Source: Rhynchosporium graminicola (Eukaryota; Ascomycota; Leotiomycetes; Helotiales; Ploettnerulaceae). Taken from it: a stretch of 64,000 bases of DNA. Positions 11,262 to 24,300 of the stretch are shown piece after piece (the stretch's first letter is position 1; each line of letters starts with the position of its first letter). Location: NCBI GenBank assembly GCA_900074885.1, contig FJUW01000038.1, forward strand, positions 248,001 through 312,000. The letters are read 5' to 3'. The notes beneath the pieces are model-generated. The model ran no database searches and had not been told where the DNA came from. It worked only from the letters and a program-made list of their open reading frames with translations. A program made the translations under genes and the position numbers.

Positions 11262-12308
11262 ATGGACAAGGCGCAGCTGGAGAAGTCCAGAAAGGACAAG
11301 GCCGACAATTCAAAAAGAAATGATTTGCCAAATGCCCATGAGCTCTTCCTCACAGCCATTGTTGCTAACGAAGACTTCGAAACGACTCTAAAAATCCTTC
11401 AAGGCTATTGCGCAATGAGTCCAACAAATGTTCTCACTCGCAAGCTGACGTGGGAAGGCCCGCGGACACGCACTCCATCGGGCATCGATCCAAAGTTCAT
11501 TAGGAATCAGCCCCTACAGAAAATACCGCAATGGAATGGTCTATCTGTGCAGCTCGCTCGACAGTCGTATATCATGCACTTGTTGTACGAGGTGGATCGT
11601 CAGTCTTTTGGAAAGGACGATATTTTTGATCCGAATGCGTCTCTGTACCACCCAACTGTATCGTAAGTACATTTCTCATCTTTACATCCCTCAGGGGTAG
11701 CTCTACTCAAGAACTTGGCGTCCTGCATCAGACCAGATCCTGATGATAAATAGATCACTGGACCGGCGTTATGGTACTCTAAGATGGAACGACCTTCCTG
11801 ATCCTACAGAGGTCTCCAAATTATCCAACACTCGCCTCGCTGATGCTGGAGCAAGTCGACCTGTGAACACTCGTCTCATGTTCAGCATTGAGAACATGGG
11901 ACTTTGCTCGCTCTTGAAGATGATCAATCATAGGTCAGTAGCTATTCCTCGCACCAATGTGTCCTTGCTTACATCTACAGATTTGTCGGAGAGGTGATAC
12001 AGGAGAGTAACAGATTCGTTCACGGTGATGTTGTGTTTGAATTGACTCGCTATTTGCAATTTCTCGCTGAGGAAAACGCTGGGGCTCCTACTATCAGAAA
12101 TGGACTTCCGGCTTTTGACAAACTTACCCCTTTCGATTCTGAGAACAAGTGGATCTTGACTGCATCCGCGATTGTAACGAAAGGAGACGATCCAGACCAG
12201 ATGAAGAAAGGGACAGACCAATTGGTGGCAATTAAGGGAGACTTTGAGGGATGTTTCGAATTCCAAGTACTTGATAGACATATCTTTGATACCAGGGTCA
12301 AGATTTGA
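11262..12308 (+). CDS. med18: Mediator complex subunit 18 (MED18/SRB5)
   Basis: Three exons (11262-11662, 11754-11933, 11981-12308) give 302 aa. The protein is a head-module subunit of the Mediator coactivator that bridges activators and RNA polymerase II in the nucleus. Family features: HELFLTAIV near residue 30, an LKILQGYCAM-PTN stretch, a LTWEGPRTRT stretch, a GTLRWNDLPDP block just after the first intron, and ESNRFVHGDVVFELTRYLQ near the start of exon 3. Introns are 91 and 47 bp; the first uses GTAAGT and the second GTCAGT, and both joins keep frame (phase 2 each). Many fungal orthologues start at the Met-His-Glu-Leu position; here a 27-residue charged leader precedes it and ATG 11262 is the first in-frame start that fits, so the N-terminus is slightly uncertain. 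It converges on COX8. Confidence 0.88.
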
Positions 12309-12600
12309 CCGGTTCGAGAATATGGTTCGGGGCGGTTTCCGAGGATGGACATTGGGATAAGCCAGAAATAACATTTGAGTAACCAATGAATCTGTTTACC
12401 ATGAGTTGATTATTTTGAGAGGTAGCAAACTTGGAACCCGAATCCATCCATGGTAAATCACACCCCTTCGGTTTGGTCACGGAGGAACAGATTAGAGGCC
12501 TCTTCAATAATGCATTCCCAGGTATCCCGATCGATCCATAGCCTATCCATAACCATACAATCCATTCATCATGTACAAGTGTCCACTCCTCCTAATCCGT

Positions 12601-12895
12601 CTACTGGTTCTTGTATGTCTGCCAAACCGCGATTCCGAAAGGAGTACCTGCAATTGATTATTAGTCCCTGCTCCTTCCAAGCTTGTCTTGAGCACGCACC
12701 GAATCCAACTGCCATGAAAGTCCAGTATCTGAGAGCGAACCACTTCGTCAAAGGGTTGAATGGGATATTCGATCGAGGACCCTCGGGGTAATGGTATGGT
12801 GAGGAGAGCTGAGCTCGAGTGGTTGAAAATGCGCGGCGAGAGGCGAGCATTGAGGCCGTGGAAGAAGTGGCGCGGACTGCTGCAAGGGAAACCAT
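12601..12895 (-). CDS. cox8: Cytochrome c oxidase subunit VIII (COX8, mammalian COX7C type)
   Basis: Two exons on the minus strand (12895-12700, 12647-12601; 52-bp intron) encode 80 aa. It is a small nuclear-encoded subunit of respiratory complex IV in the inner mitochondrial membrane. The N-terminus is a Ser/Ala/Arg-rich presequence ending about at RRAFSTTRAQ; the mature part begins LSSPYHYPEGPRSN, followed by NPLTKWFALRYW and a single membrane span through FMAVGFGTPFGIAVW. The intron falls inside the Gly-Thr-Pro-Phe turn and both halves are needed to complete the family signature. A possible 5' leader intron (GT at 12948-12947, AG at 12897-12896, branch-like ACTGAC) ends immediately before this ATG and supports the start. 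It is divergent from MTR4 and convergent with MED18. Confidence 0.88.
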
Positions 12896-13159
12896 CTGAA
12901 TCATTGCAGTCAGTATCTTGCCGGAAAATTGAGTCTAGATAGCGTTACCTTGAAGTGTTGTGATTGAATTGATTGATTGTCTTATGTTGTTCCATTCCAT
13001 TGTGACATTGAAGAGGTTCTACGCTAGCTGATCAAAGTGACAGGGATGTGGGTAGAACTTCGGCAGAACTCGACAAAATTAAATGTCATTTTCGATAGCT
13101 CCCATACTCCATGACGGACTATCTGCGACCATTCGCTGCAACACCCAGGATTTGGAACG
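12896..13159. promoter_or_regulatory. Divergent promoter region, COX8 / MTR4
   Basis: 264 bp between the two opposed start codons, partly taken up by the putative COX8 5' leader intron (12896-12948). The core promoters must be short or overlapping. No specific factor site is claimed. Confidence 0.5.
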
Positions 13160-16100
13160 ATGGACGAACTATTCGGCGTCTTTGATGATAATATCGCAGG
13201 AGCAGCAGTTCCTGAACGACCGAAGAAGGCAAAGAAAGATAAGAAAGACCGGGCGAAAAAGAGAACCGCGAGCGGCGAGGTGAAAAAGGTCGTCGAGGAA
13301 CAGGATGACGATGCTGAGATGGGCGATGCGGAGCCCGTGGTAGAAGCAGAGGAAGAGGAAAGCCGGTCTCTCATTGAGAAGAAGGATACCAAGAGACGCC
13401 GCCGAGAGGAGGAAGCTGAACCGGTCGTTACGGATGCCTTCGAAACGGCCCAGTCAAGAGAAGTTGCTGCTTCGGCAGGTCTACAGGCAACAGACGATGG
13501 CGCGTTGGTAATCCAGCACAATATTCAGCATCAAGTGTCCTTACCTCCGGACTACAACTATGTTCCCATCTCACAGCACAAGGCGCCAGAGGTACCTGCC
13601 CGAACATGGCCCTTCGAGTTGGACCCCTTTCAGAAGGTCTCTATCGCATCTATTGAGCGAGGCGAAAGTGTATTGGTATCTGCGCATACCAGTGCGGGAA
13701 AAACCGTTGTTGCAGAATACGCCATTGCCCAGAGCTTGAAGAACAACCAAAGGGTCATTTACACCAGTCCGATCAAGGCGTTGAGTAATCAGAAATATCG
13801 AGAATTTGCGGCCGAATTTGGAGATGTTGGACTAATGACTGGGGATGTCACTATCAACCCCACGGCAACCTGCTTGGTGATGACAACGGAAATTCTGAGA
13901 TCTATGCTGTATCGAGGCTCCGAGATCATGCGCGAGGTGCAATGGGTGATTTTTGATGAGATTCATTACATGCGTGACAAGACGAGAGGTGTTGTCTGGG
14001 AAGAAACTATTATCTTATTACCGGATAAGGTCCGATATGTTTTTCTTTCTGCGACAATTCCGAATGCCATGCAATTCGCAGAATGGATCACCAAGACACA
14101 TCAGCAGCCCTGCCATATTGTCTACACTGATTTCCGACCCACACCATTACAACACTACTTCTTTCCTGCTGGTGCGGATGGTATTCATTTGATCGTTGAC
14201 GAGAAGGGCAACTTCAGAGAAGACAACTTTCAGAAGGCCATGTCGACGATCGAAGACAAGAAGGGCGCAGATCCAGCTGATATTGATGCGAAGCAGGTGG
14301 GCCGAGGCAAGAATAAGAAGACCAACAAAGGTGGTGCTAAGGATGATAATAACGACATCTATAAGATCGTTCGGATGATCATGATGAAGCATTACAATCC
14401 TGTTATTGTCTTCAGTTTTAGCAAGAGAGAGTGTGAAGCTTATGCCTTGAAGATGGCCTCGATGGCCTTCAACGACGAGTCGGAGAAAGCTATGGTGTCC
14501 AAGGTCTTCGAGAGCGCCATTGAGTCTCTCTCTGACGAGGACAAGACTTTACCCCAGATTCAACATATCTTGCCCCTATTACGCCGTGGAATTGGTGTCC
14601 ATCACTCTGGCCTGCTTCCAATTCTGAAGGAAACAATCGAAATCTTGTTCCAAGAGAATTTAATCAAGGTTCTATTCGCAACCGAAACATTTTCCATTGG
14701 TCTGAACATGCCCGCAAAGACGGTCGTTTTCACTAGTGTCGAGAAGTTCGATGGTGAAAAGATGCGATATTTAACCCCCTCAGAATTTGTGCAGATGTCT
14801 GGACGCGCAGGACGAAGAGGTTTGGATGACAGAGGTATTGTCATCATGATGATCAACGATAAGATGGAGCCGGCCACAGCGAAGGACATTGTCAGAGGAG
14901 AACAAGACAAGCTTAATTCGGCTTTCTACCTGGGATACAACATGATCTTGAATTTAATGCGAGTGGAAGGCATTTCTCCCGAATTCATGCTGGAGCACTG
15001 TTTCTACCAATTCCAGAATTCTTCAAGTGTCTCTGGGCTCGAGAAGGAACTTCAAGTTATGCAATTCGAAAAGGACAATGTTGAGATTCCAGATGAAGCT
15101 ACCATCAAGGAGTACTACGATCTTCGCCAGCAAATCACTTCTTATACCAAGGACATGCGCAATGTTATCAACCACCCCAATTACTGCTTGCAATTTATGC
15201 AACCTGGGCGTGTAGTTCACATCAAGCACAAGGACCAGGATTTTGGCTGGGGTGCAGTCGTCAAATTCAACCCCATTCGAGTGATCAAGGGCCAGAGTGT
15301 CGAAGAGGTGCCGCCTCAGGAGTCATTTATGCTTGATGTGCTTTTGCTGGTGTCCAGCGAATTTTCTCCAGGCACACAGAGCTCAGGTCCTGTCCCGACT
15401 GGCCTCCAACCACCTACTGGTGACGACAAAGGAAAGATGGAGGTCGTGCCCGTACTACTCTCTTGCATTGAAGCTATCGGCCACGTTCGGATCTTCTTAC
15501 CGAAAGATCTCAAGCCTGCAGATCAACGGAACATCGTTCGGAAATCACTTGACGAAGTCAAGCGTCGGTTCCCAGATGGTATCGCGGTCCTTGATCCAAT
15601 CGAGAACATGGGTATCACCGATGAGTCGTTCAAGAAGCTGTTACGCAAGATCGAAGTCCTTGAGTCTCGTTTACTCTCGAATCCTCTTCACAATTCTCCT
15701 CGTCTCCCTGAACTTTACAGCCAATATGCCTCGAAGTTAGCTATGGGTGGCAAGATCAAGGAAAAGAGGAAGGCAATTACGTCGGCTTTAAGCATCATGC
15801 AGTTGGATGAGCTAAAGTCTCGTAAGCGTGTTCTTAGACGTCTTGGCTTCATCAACGATCAAGAAGTAGTTGAACTCAAGGCTCGTGTTGCATGCGAAAT
15901 ATCATCCACAGGCGATGGTCATGAGCTTTTGCTCTCCGAGTTGCTCTTCAACCGCTTCTTCAATGAGCTGAGCCCCGAAGTCTGCGCAGCCGTTCTTTCA
16001 TGCTTCATTTTCGAAGAGAAGAGCAAGAACGTTGATCCCCTCTCGGAAGAACTCTCGAAGCATTTCAGAGAAATTCAGACCCAGGCTAAAGTCATTGCTA

Positions 16101-16452
16101 AAGTCAGCCAGGAAAGTAAGCTAGTTGTCAACGAGAAGGAGTATGTGGATAGCTTCAAGTGGGAACTTATGGAAGTGGTACTACAATGGGCACACGGAAA
16201 GTCCTTTGCGGAGATCTGGTGCGTATCCCTACATGCAATGACGAAATGGGCCAGGCTAACAATGTGAACAGCACAATGACGGATGTCTACGAAGGTTCTC
16301 TAATTCGTCTGTTCCGTCGTCTTGAGGAGCTGCTTAGACAGATGGCACAAGCCGGTAAGGTCATGGGATCTGATGAGTTGTCGGCGAAGTTTGAGGAAGC
16401 TCTTTTGAAGATCAGAAGAGATATCGTCGCCGCCCAGAGTCTGTACTTGTAA
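13160..16452 (+). CDS. mtr4: Exosome RNA helicase MTR4 (DOB1)
   Basis: One large exon (13160-16218) and a short last exon (16272-16452) encode 1079 aa, close to the usual MTR4 length. This Ski2-like DExH helicase feeds nuclear RNAs (rRNA spacers, aberrant transcripts) to the exosome, alone or in the TRAMP complex. Seen: an acidic/basic N-tail, PFELDPFQ, Walker A in AHTSAGKT (about residues 175-182), DEIH in FDEIHYMRD (about 266), SATIPN, HHSGLLP, a [15 protein letters not shown] helicase motif (about 546-560), the KOW/arch region ([16 protein letters not shown] onward) and a C-terminal DSHCT helical domain. The 53-bp intron has GTGCGT and splits the Cys codon of [16 protein letters not shown]. 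Without it the ORF stops early at 16267. ATG 13160 begins the conserved Met-Asp-Glu-Leu-Phe N-terminus. Confidence 0.96.
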
Positions 16453-18093
16453 GTCGAAAAGTTAAGCCTGATCTGGTCAGTTATCACAACACCAATAGCG
16501 CTGTGATCAAAAGTATGCATGGTTTGGAGCAGGGAGTTTATGAGTTGCATATATTGGAGGTTGCAACTTGTGGAAGGATTCATTTTCGACATTTTTTTCC
16601 TGGCGTCACGGTATCTTTTGATTTCTTGTCTCTGAACCTTCAGATCTTGCGATAGAGACCGTAGATATTCGTTGGAGATGGTGGACCGTAATGGTTGGTA
16701 TGCGATACTAGATCTCAAGATGAACGACCTTTTAGCGAATTCGAAGATCCGTCTGGAGATTCGCCAACTCAATCAATCAATTTTGACCTTCCCGATCAGC
16801 TTGTGGATCCTGTGCGTCCTGGTGCCGGATCCTCGTTGTACAGATCTGGGTCACAGCGGATGAAGATTTCGGTGTTGCATGACAGAATCTTTGTTTCAAA
16901 TCCTTGCTCCTAGGCATGTGCATGGCAGACCTCGGATGACAAATCCCAGTCATAAATTTTATTGACAGATAGATAGTCGTCGTCCTCTGAGAAATATGGT
17001 ACTAGATGTATACTATTGCGTCTTCTATATCGTAGCACAGATCCATTATACGGCCACGTTAAAAGACACTGTTGAAGAAAGTGAATACGGCAAGCGGAGA
17101 GCGTGCTTACTTATTTGAGGAAAATTTTTCCTAGCCTGTGAAGCGGTTTTTACAGGTTCTCGCCCACATCTAAACTGATTATGATCAAACGATTGAGTGC
17201 TGGCCCTGGCTGAGGCCCTCTGTGACTGACAGGGTAAGGCTTTACTTTGTAATTCTCCTTACTCGCTTTACCCGTGGGTCTGGACCTGACAGGTCTTATG
17301 TCAAGGGTCGATTCTGATCAAATATGCCCTGCAAACCCACAGTAGACAGGTTCAGACCCACGCAGAAAGCGAGTACCGCATGTATGCTTTACTTCACGGA
17401 GTAATGCGCGCAGTGCGAGACAGTTTCTATGTTTCCGCAATCGTTCAAAAGAATGATAGAACTCAGATCTTATCATATATTCGGAACGCATCATCGTGGA
17501 TTCGTGGTGCCGGAAACCAAGGAAAGGCCATGCAAGGTTGTCTATACCAGTTTTCGGGGCTCAATCTCTTCGAAAACAACAGTTACATGCGATTTCCGAT
17601 GAAAGGAAGGAAACACGGTGCAAACGATGTCTTCTCCCGGTCTCGTTTTGGATCGAAAGCTGTGCTTGACAGCAATGGACATAATTCTCGTTTCGCATGA
17701 TTGAGGATGCTAGCTAAGACAGCAGCTGCCAACAGGAGTTATAAGCAAAAGGTTTCCATTGGCAAGTGACTGGATGGAACTTTTGTGATAAAACAGATAG
17801 ATTGTCGTATGTGCATTTCCATTTTGTTGATGGCTGGTTGCTGTGGAGAAGTTCCCTGGCTATAGAGAAAACGGTGCTGCAACGCTAGCGCAATGAGGCT
17901 TACCTGAATTATTGCGGCAGTTGTTTCACCCCAGCTTTACGGTTGAGCTAATACATCTATCTCAAGCGGCCGGCCAGTGGACAATTTTCTATTTTTTTGC
18001 TCGCGCGCCGTGATGCCAGTCATTGCAAGGCGGGCTGGGTGGTGTTGAAGTGAGGTCTAGAGGCACCTAGCCAAGACAATGAGGGATAATTAA
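16453..18093. other. Intergenic, relics only
   Basis: No gene supported. 16695-16913 (+) has a short frame with coding-like amino-acid use (Asp/Ser/Pro-rich) but no recognisable start, splice partner or family; it may be a decayed gene piece. An imperfect inverted repeat lies at 17260-17375. A 106-codon ORF at 17380-17700 resembles nothing I know. Confidence 0.5.
17260..17375. repeat. Imperfect inverted repeat
   Basis: Arms 17260-17288 and 17347-17375 are 29 nt each and pair at 25 positions (TACTCGCTTT, then a 4-nt variable patch, then GTGGGTCTGG/AACCTG), separated by 58 bp. It could form a hairpin or be a decayed short element; no target duplication was found. Confidence 0.65.
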
Positions 18094-18600
18094 GGCCACA
18101 GCTAATCGCCATACGTGAATAGCTAAATCCCTATACGCTAAAATTCTAGTGACTTGGCGAGTGCATCTAGAGAACTACCCCTCATATACAAATATATACT
18201 AGGTACAACAAAACCTTTTATTATTACCTGATTACCCCTAAGGCTAGGGATCATAATTGAGGTTATCCAGAGACTTCAACATCGACTGCAGTTGTAATGC
18301 GAAGGCTTATAGAAGGGCACGGGATAAGTATAAGCTAGGTATATAGCGCAGAGTCAATATATCATTCAGATAATATAGTAGATACTAATATAGCGAGTGA
18401 AGTGACGATTCAAAGTAATATAATTGGGGGGGTTAGGAGGTGTTTATCCAGGATGCAGAGTATGAAGATGATTTTGAAGATGAATTGGTACAAGGGGGCA
18501 ATTACGCAGTCTACATAGATGTGCACGCAAATCTTGGTGGCAATAAATGCACGCGCACTTTCAGCTCGCTTGACTAGCGTATGGCGATTTAGCTATGGCC
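18094..18600 (+). mobile_element. Non-autonomous MULE derivative (MITE-like)
   Basis: A 507-bp element starting GGCCACAGCTAATCGCC and ending (read on the minus strand) GGCCATAGCTAAATCGCC, so it has inverted ends, and flanked by a perfect 8-bp duplication ATAATTAA (18086-18093 and 18601-18608). Mutator-type elements make 8-11 bp duplications. Its right part (about 18285-18600) follows the same order as the end of the MULE at about 9690-10059: a CAGATA(G/A)TATAG block, a run of six to seven G, and GCACTTTCAGCTCGCTT near the end. It has no coding capacity and looks like an internal deletion product moved by a full MULE. Confidence 0.85.
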
Positions 18601-21334
18601 ATAATTAATGGATCCATCAACACTTGGGAAGATTAGCAGACGCAGAATAGACTCTGAAACAACACCTTTTGTTACACTTTTTGCATTCGCGAGCAGCAGT
18701 AGCTAGCTACCACTTGCCGCATTTTTTATATGCTGGCACAACACCAGATGATCGTAGGAGCAAATGTTCATTGATTGCCTAAGGTATGCAGAAGAGAAGA
18801 AGCACCGATTCTGACCAAGTACACCTGCACTATGCATTGCACGTCGGCACGCCGGCAACCAACGATCGGAACATATACGAGCACAAGTCCCGAACATTAC
18901 ACCATTAGGTGCTGTGTTAGGCAAGTAAGATTACATTTCGCAAGGGAGTTACTTACCATAGCAAAAGAGCGTCGTTCGGAAGCCGCAACATCGCTACTCA
19001 ATGCAAATCAATGCAATCTTTCACGTAAGGTCCTAAATTTTTCAATTATGCCAAAATGATTCAATCAACATGCCCGACAGGATCCCCGCAAGAGACCTGT
19101 TTTCACAGAGTACGTAGAGTGTCGTAGGAAGGGGCTCGACGCTGAATGTTGCGGCTTCATTACTTTGATGGCACAGTATGGTGCCAAGCAAGCAAGCCAT
19201 TGATTGGTCCGCTGTAGCATGATGCTACGTGTTGCATCTTGACCAGCGACACCACACTACCCAAAGTGGGGCTGGTGGAAGTCGACGACACGGTTAGTAC
19301 TTGAAAGGAGTTGATATTCGGTTGAATTAGCAAAAGTACGCTTTAGGTAAACATAGCTATTAGTATAACCTACCTAGCTAGTCGAAGGGGGTCGGGGGGT
19401 CATTGAATCATTAAATCCTTACCCCGCATCTGCTATTTAGTACGGTTCCTACAGTAACTCCTGAATCATTCGCTTGAGGCACGAAGGTATGCTCGTACGA
19501 AGTATAATCAATCTCTCTTCGAATAATACTGTAGGTAGCCGGCTCCCTGACCGTGTGGCTCGGGCATCGCTATTAGTCTTTCTTAAAAGGGAACCTATCA
19601 AAGACCCGCCCGCACCCTAGTATTTCCCCTTTGTCTACCTCCATTTAACACTTCGAACCGGTGACCGCCACTTGACATTTATTTTGCCACTGCGATTATT
19701 TGTTCTCTAAGAAAGGAGCGCTTCTTACGAGTAGATTTATTTATCATCGGATTTTGGTTTGATGGATTGTCTTGCGGTGTGACATAGAAAGGGGTCTCTT
19801 ATTGATTTCTTTCGTTCTCGCCTATGTGGTGTGCGGATACACCGGGAGCTGCTGTAACTTTTCACTTCCATACCAAAAGTCCTACAGAGGAGCCAGGACT
19901 AAAGTATCTTCCTCACAAGTATGTCACCACCCTTGGACAAAACAAGGGAAAGGTGAGTTTTTGGTTGGTCGGTAATAACGTTTTGCCCAAAGGTAGTGAG
20001 TGAGTGACATGCTTTGGCCCTGGCACCTCGGTAACCGTGCGGTTATAGTATTCCATGAAACTAGTCACTGTGAAACACCCCAATATTACAAAACATTGGA
20101 ACCCAAACGTTATACCATAATGTCAAACTAACGCATCGTCCAAACCCCTCCTGATGTTTTTCACTACACAGTAACGTTGGCTTGCATGAGAATCGTATTT
20201 CTCAGCTGCAACGGGACTTCTGTACGTACGCATAGGTATATGTGGCATGGGCTTCGAATAGGATCCGACATATTGAAAAGCAAAAGCCCCAACCCGCCCA
20301 AGTCTTTTGAATGGTATAATGGTACAATGGTATATTAGCTTCCCCTCCCTCATCTGTTGTATGGTATGGGTAGGTACGGAAGGTACCGAATCTAAAAGAA
20401 GATCCAGGCTCGGATCCGCGTCCCGACCAGAACCTGAAACAAACAATACACGGCAGAGACCACCAGGGACGGGACGGATGATTCTCTAACTAGGTTACGG
20501 ACCTTTCATAGGTACGTACCCGAAGAGGAAACTCACAAAAGTCTACATTCTCTCTTTTACTTTGTCTCGCCTGTTTCAAATTACATCCTACCACCAGCCT
20601 AGTACGGAAAGATATACGCAGAGGTGTGTGACCTGTCGTATCGTACACGACACGTAAATTTCCCTGCGTTTCCCTCCGAATTCATATATTTATTTACGCG
20701 TACCCGGTTCCTGCGTCTGAGACTCACTCACTCATACCAGGAGCGTGTGAGGGCGTACAGAAATTCCGCAGGTGCTGTCATCCGGAGTACGGCATGGTCC
20801 TTTACTTACCAAATGCACGTCGTCCGATGTTGACCGTTGTTAATTTTTACCTTGACACTTTCACTGTCAGTTGCCACTACACTATGAGACATCCCAATAA
20901 AGCATAATAACATAACAACAAAGCTTTCTCAGCTTCAGACGGTTCGTTCCAGCCGCGCTTTTTTGCCGGGCTCGAGCCAGAGCCGGGGTAATCCAGCACC
21001 AGCACAATTGGCCCCACCTCGATACGATACTACACCTACACCTACCTACCTAGTTCACAAGCCAAAGGAGACCCTGACTCTACCTCCACCACCAACCGCC
21101 AAATTCTCCGTATGGTGCAGGCGCTTTTCGAAAGTCAGTACTAACATAGAATATTCGCTGGAGAAAGAGTACTCTTCCCGCCGCACAATATCAGGCATAC
21201 AATCAGCAATCTCACATTTGCTTCGTGAGAGCTGCACCGCCAGCCTTTCTTCGATGTCGAACTGAACTACCCAATACAGCTCCTTACTCAAAGGAGGCCA
21301 GCTAGACCGTCCCTACCCCACGAGGTCCACGGCC
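18601..21334. other. Intergenic and upstream region of the DENN gene
   Basis: No gene supported. A short inverted pair, CCTACAGTA at about 19450 and TACTGTAGG at about 19527, brackets about 80 bp. The stretch from about 20900 to 21334 is C/T- and CA-rich and looks like the leader of the gene starting at 21335. Confidence 0.5.
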
Positions 21335-24300
21335 ATGGATTCTTCTTCCTCTTCAGCTCCACTGGCAGATTATTTCTGGATCGCCGGTATCGACTCTATA
21401 TCCTACAGCGACCCCGTTTGCGGAGGTAACAACCTATGGGAGAAAGTTGCCAATGGCGCAGGACCACCCTCACCACAAGTCGATACGACTATAGAGGAGG
21501 GCAGCGAAGGAGAACTAGCTCCCTCTTCCCCTCCTCGAGCCACCGCCCGCCATTCTCGTAACAATTCCTGGAACAAATTGGGTAAGGTGCCCACCGAGGT
21601 GCGGAATTCCGTCCAGAACTTCGAAGATGTTGAGGAGACGCGGAGCAACCGGAGCAGTGTTACGATTAAGGCTCCGAATACGAATGGCAATGCCAATGGG
21701 CACAGGGACACTGTACTGGGCGATTTTGACTTCGATCGGGCATTGTTCAAGTTTGCAAATGAGCGGGAGAACTTTCTGGACGATTTGAGCTTCAGTGCAG
21801 GCGCGCCTACAAATAAAGCTCCACCCATGACAATCCCGAGGGCAGATAGGGTTAGGATTGAGGACAGTCTGGAGACAAATGGCTCTGGTTCTGGTCTGGG
21901 GAAGCGAGGCCCTTTGAGGAGTGTTGGAGGTAGCATCCGACGTAGGATGAGCTTCCGGGATATGAGCAGCACGAAGAGACAGCCATCGTCTGTGCAAAGA
22001 TCCTGTAGGTTCACTTTCATTGTTATGGGAAGTTCTTCATCTGCCACGAAGCACGATGTACTGCTGTCAGATCACTGTCCGAGATCTTCATGACTGTACA
22101 CTAATGTCCCCCGTAGCTTCTGTACGAACCTCGAGACGCCTGAGTAATTACAATTCCGTGATCCCACCACCCGAACCTCTCAACGCAGATCCTGATATGC
22201 ACCCTCTGAAACGCCGCTTCGAGCCAGTCCTACTCGATAGATACCCTCCGAAACATGCTACAGATGAGCTCAAGCGCCGAGGTAGATTTCCAGATTATGT
22301 ACCCATGTTTGCATTTCCAAACGACATCAATATCGTATCCTCAGACGAAAGACCGCGATCCACGTGGCATGGCTTTGCCATGACTAGTGACGACAATTCC
22401 AAAATTCACGGTATTACTGTGATTGTGTGGATGCCTCTGAACCCGGATGCCGCGGAAAGTGTTGAGCGGAGATGCGAACAGTGGAGACAGAACCACATGA
22501 CAAACGAGGAACGAGAATTGGCTGCGAGTCTAGGCGAGCGGCTTGCTTCTGAAAGAGCAAATCTGTCGCATTTGCTTGCCCAATTACCCGGCGCGGCATC
22601 CGGATCGACAGCGAGAGAAGCAATGGAGGAGGAGATCAGTGCCGTGGAAGAGAAGATCGGCCTGATGACTGATTTGCTTCGTCCAGTGAGGCACGGAGCT
22701 GCGGCTAAGATCGATGGACTCACCGATGGCGAGACCGGGCTTTGGACGCCGAGAGCATATGGAATTCTAGGCCGAGACGCGACTATGACCAGTTTCTGGA
22801 AAGAGTGGCTAAGGGCTGTTGTCGTCCCCATGACTGATGGTGGTGTCTTAAGAGTTCCACCAAGCTCTCCCAGGGTGGGACGATGGCAACCTCTGGAAAG
22901 ATATGTCGTAAACCTATGCACAGAAGCGTTATGTCCGATATCATCCAAAACCCAGGTAGAACTTGCGATCCGAGAACTGCGATTATTCGCACGGAAGGAG
23001 GCAGCAAATGAGCTCCCAGACTCTCGAAATACCGACCTATACGCTTTGTTCAGATCCCTGAGCATCTCTAACATTGTGGCTCTTTTTGAATTCGCTCTGT
23101 CAGAATCGAGGATCATTTTCTTATCGTCCCACACAGCTATGTTGCATCTTGCAAGCAAGGCACTAGCGAGTTTACTCTACCCGCTTAAGTGGGCCAGCAT
23201 TTTCATACCAGTTCTACCAGCCAGATTGCTCTCTGCCCTTGAGGCACCGTGCCCCTACATAGTTGGTATCGAGAGACGATATGAGAACATAGAATTGCCA
23301 GAAGAAGACTACGTTTTGGTTGATCTGGATCAGGATATTATTGAGGCGTCAGGACCACCCACAGCGTTACCACGACAGCAAAGACGGAAATTGGTATCCT
23401 TACTGCAGCTCGCTGCACCCCATCACAACCGATGTGGTGTACCAATTGGGCCCCCTCCATATGCTATCGAGACATTTCCTTATGACGCATTCTCTTCTGA
23501 GAACGAGGCTGTCTACACACAAAACGCACCTTTAAGCTCGCTTGGGAGGTTCGTCGGCCAAAACTCGGCAAGCTTTGGTGACCCCGACCCAGCTGCCTCA
23601 AAGAGATCATCTGTATTCAATGCTTTTTTACAGTCAAAGAATGATCACAGCCGAGTCGAAAGACCTGCAACGAGCCGATCTAATAAAACGAGCCCGCCAG
23701 GTTCAGTCTCACCAAAATCCGGACACTTCCCGCTGCCGACCACTCCTGTTTCCAGAAACGACTCTGGCTTTGCTCTGACTACAACATTAAGAGAGAAGAG
23801 ATCTGGGCATTTCGATGGAATGTCGAGACGAAGTTCCTCGTTTGGGGTCGAACAGCAACCAATGCTTCGGCGACCAAGCATTCCATTTAGCAACGGACAC
23901 TCTTCGAGTCTTTCCACCTCTGCAATATCAATGGATGCCAAATCCACTTACGGCTACGCTCCATCCACATACGCCGCATCCACTCTAGCAGCGTCTACAA
24001 TCATGCCAAATATGCTTATGCAGCCAGTCCGCAATACAGACACTACGGTCTGGGTAGAAGGGCATTGCTTCGTTTGGCGACGGAATGATACAGCATCGGT
24101 ATGCTCAATTTGTGATGACAAGCCAGAAGGCGACGGAATCTACAAGTGCAATAGCTGCAGTACAGTCTCCCATGGTCGCTGCTTAGGTCATGTCTCGCTA
24201 GTCTGTCCAGCAGCATTTCATCCTGATAGAGTTCGCGCTTCATTCGTCAGGTGTTTTTCCAGTCTTTTCTACACTTATAGGAAGTATTTAAACAGGCCGA

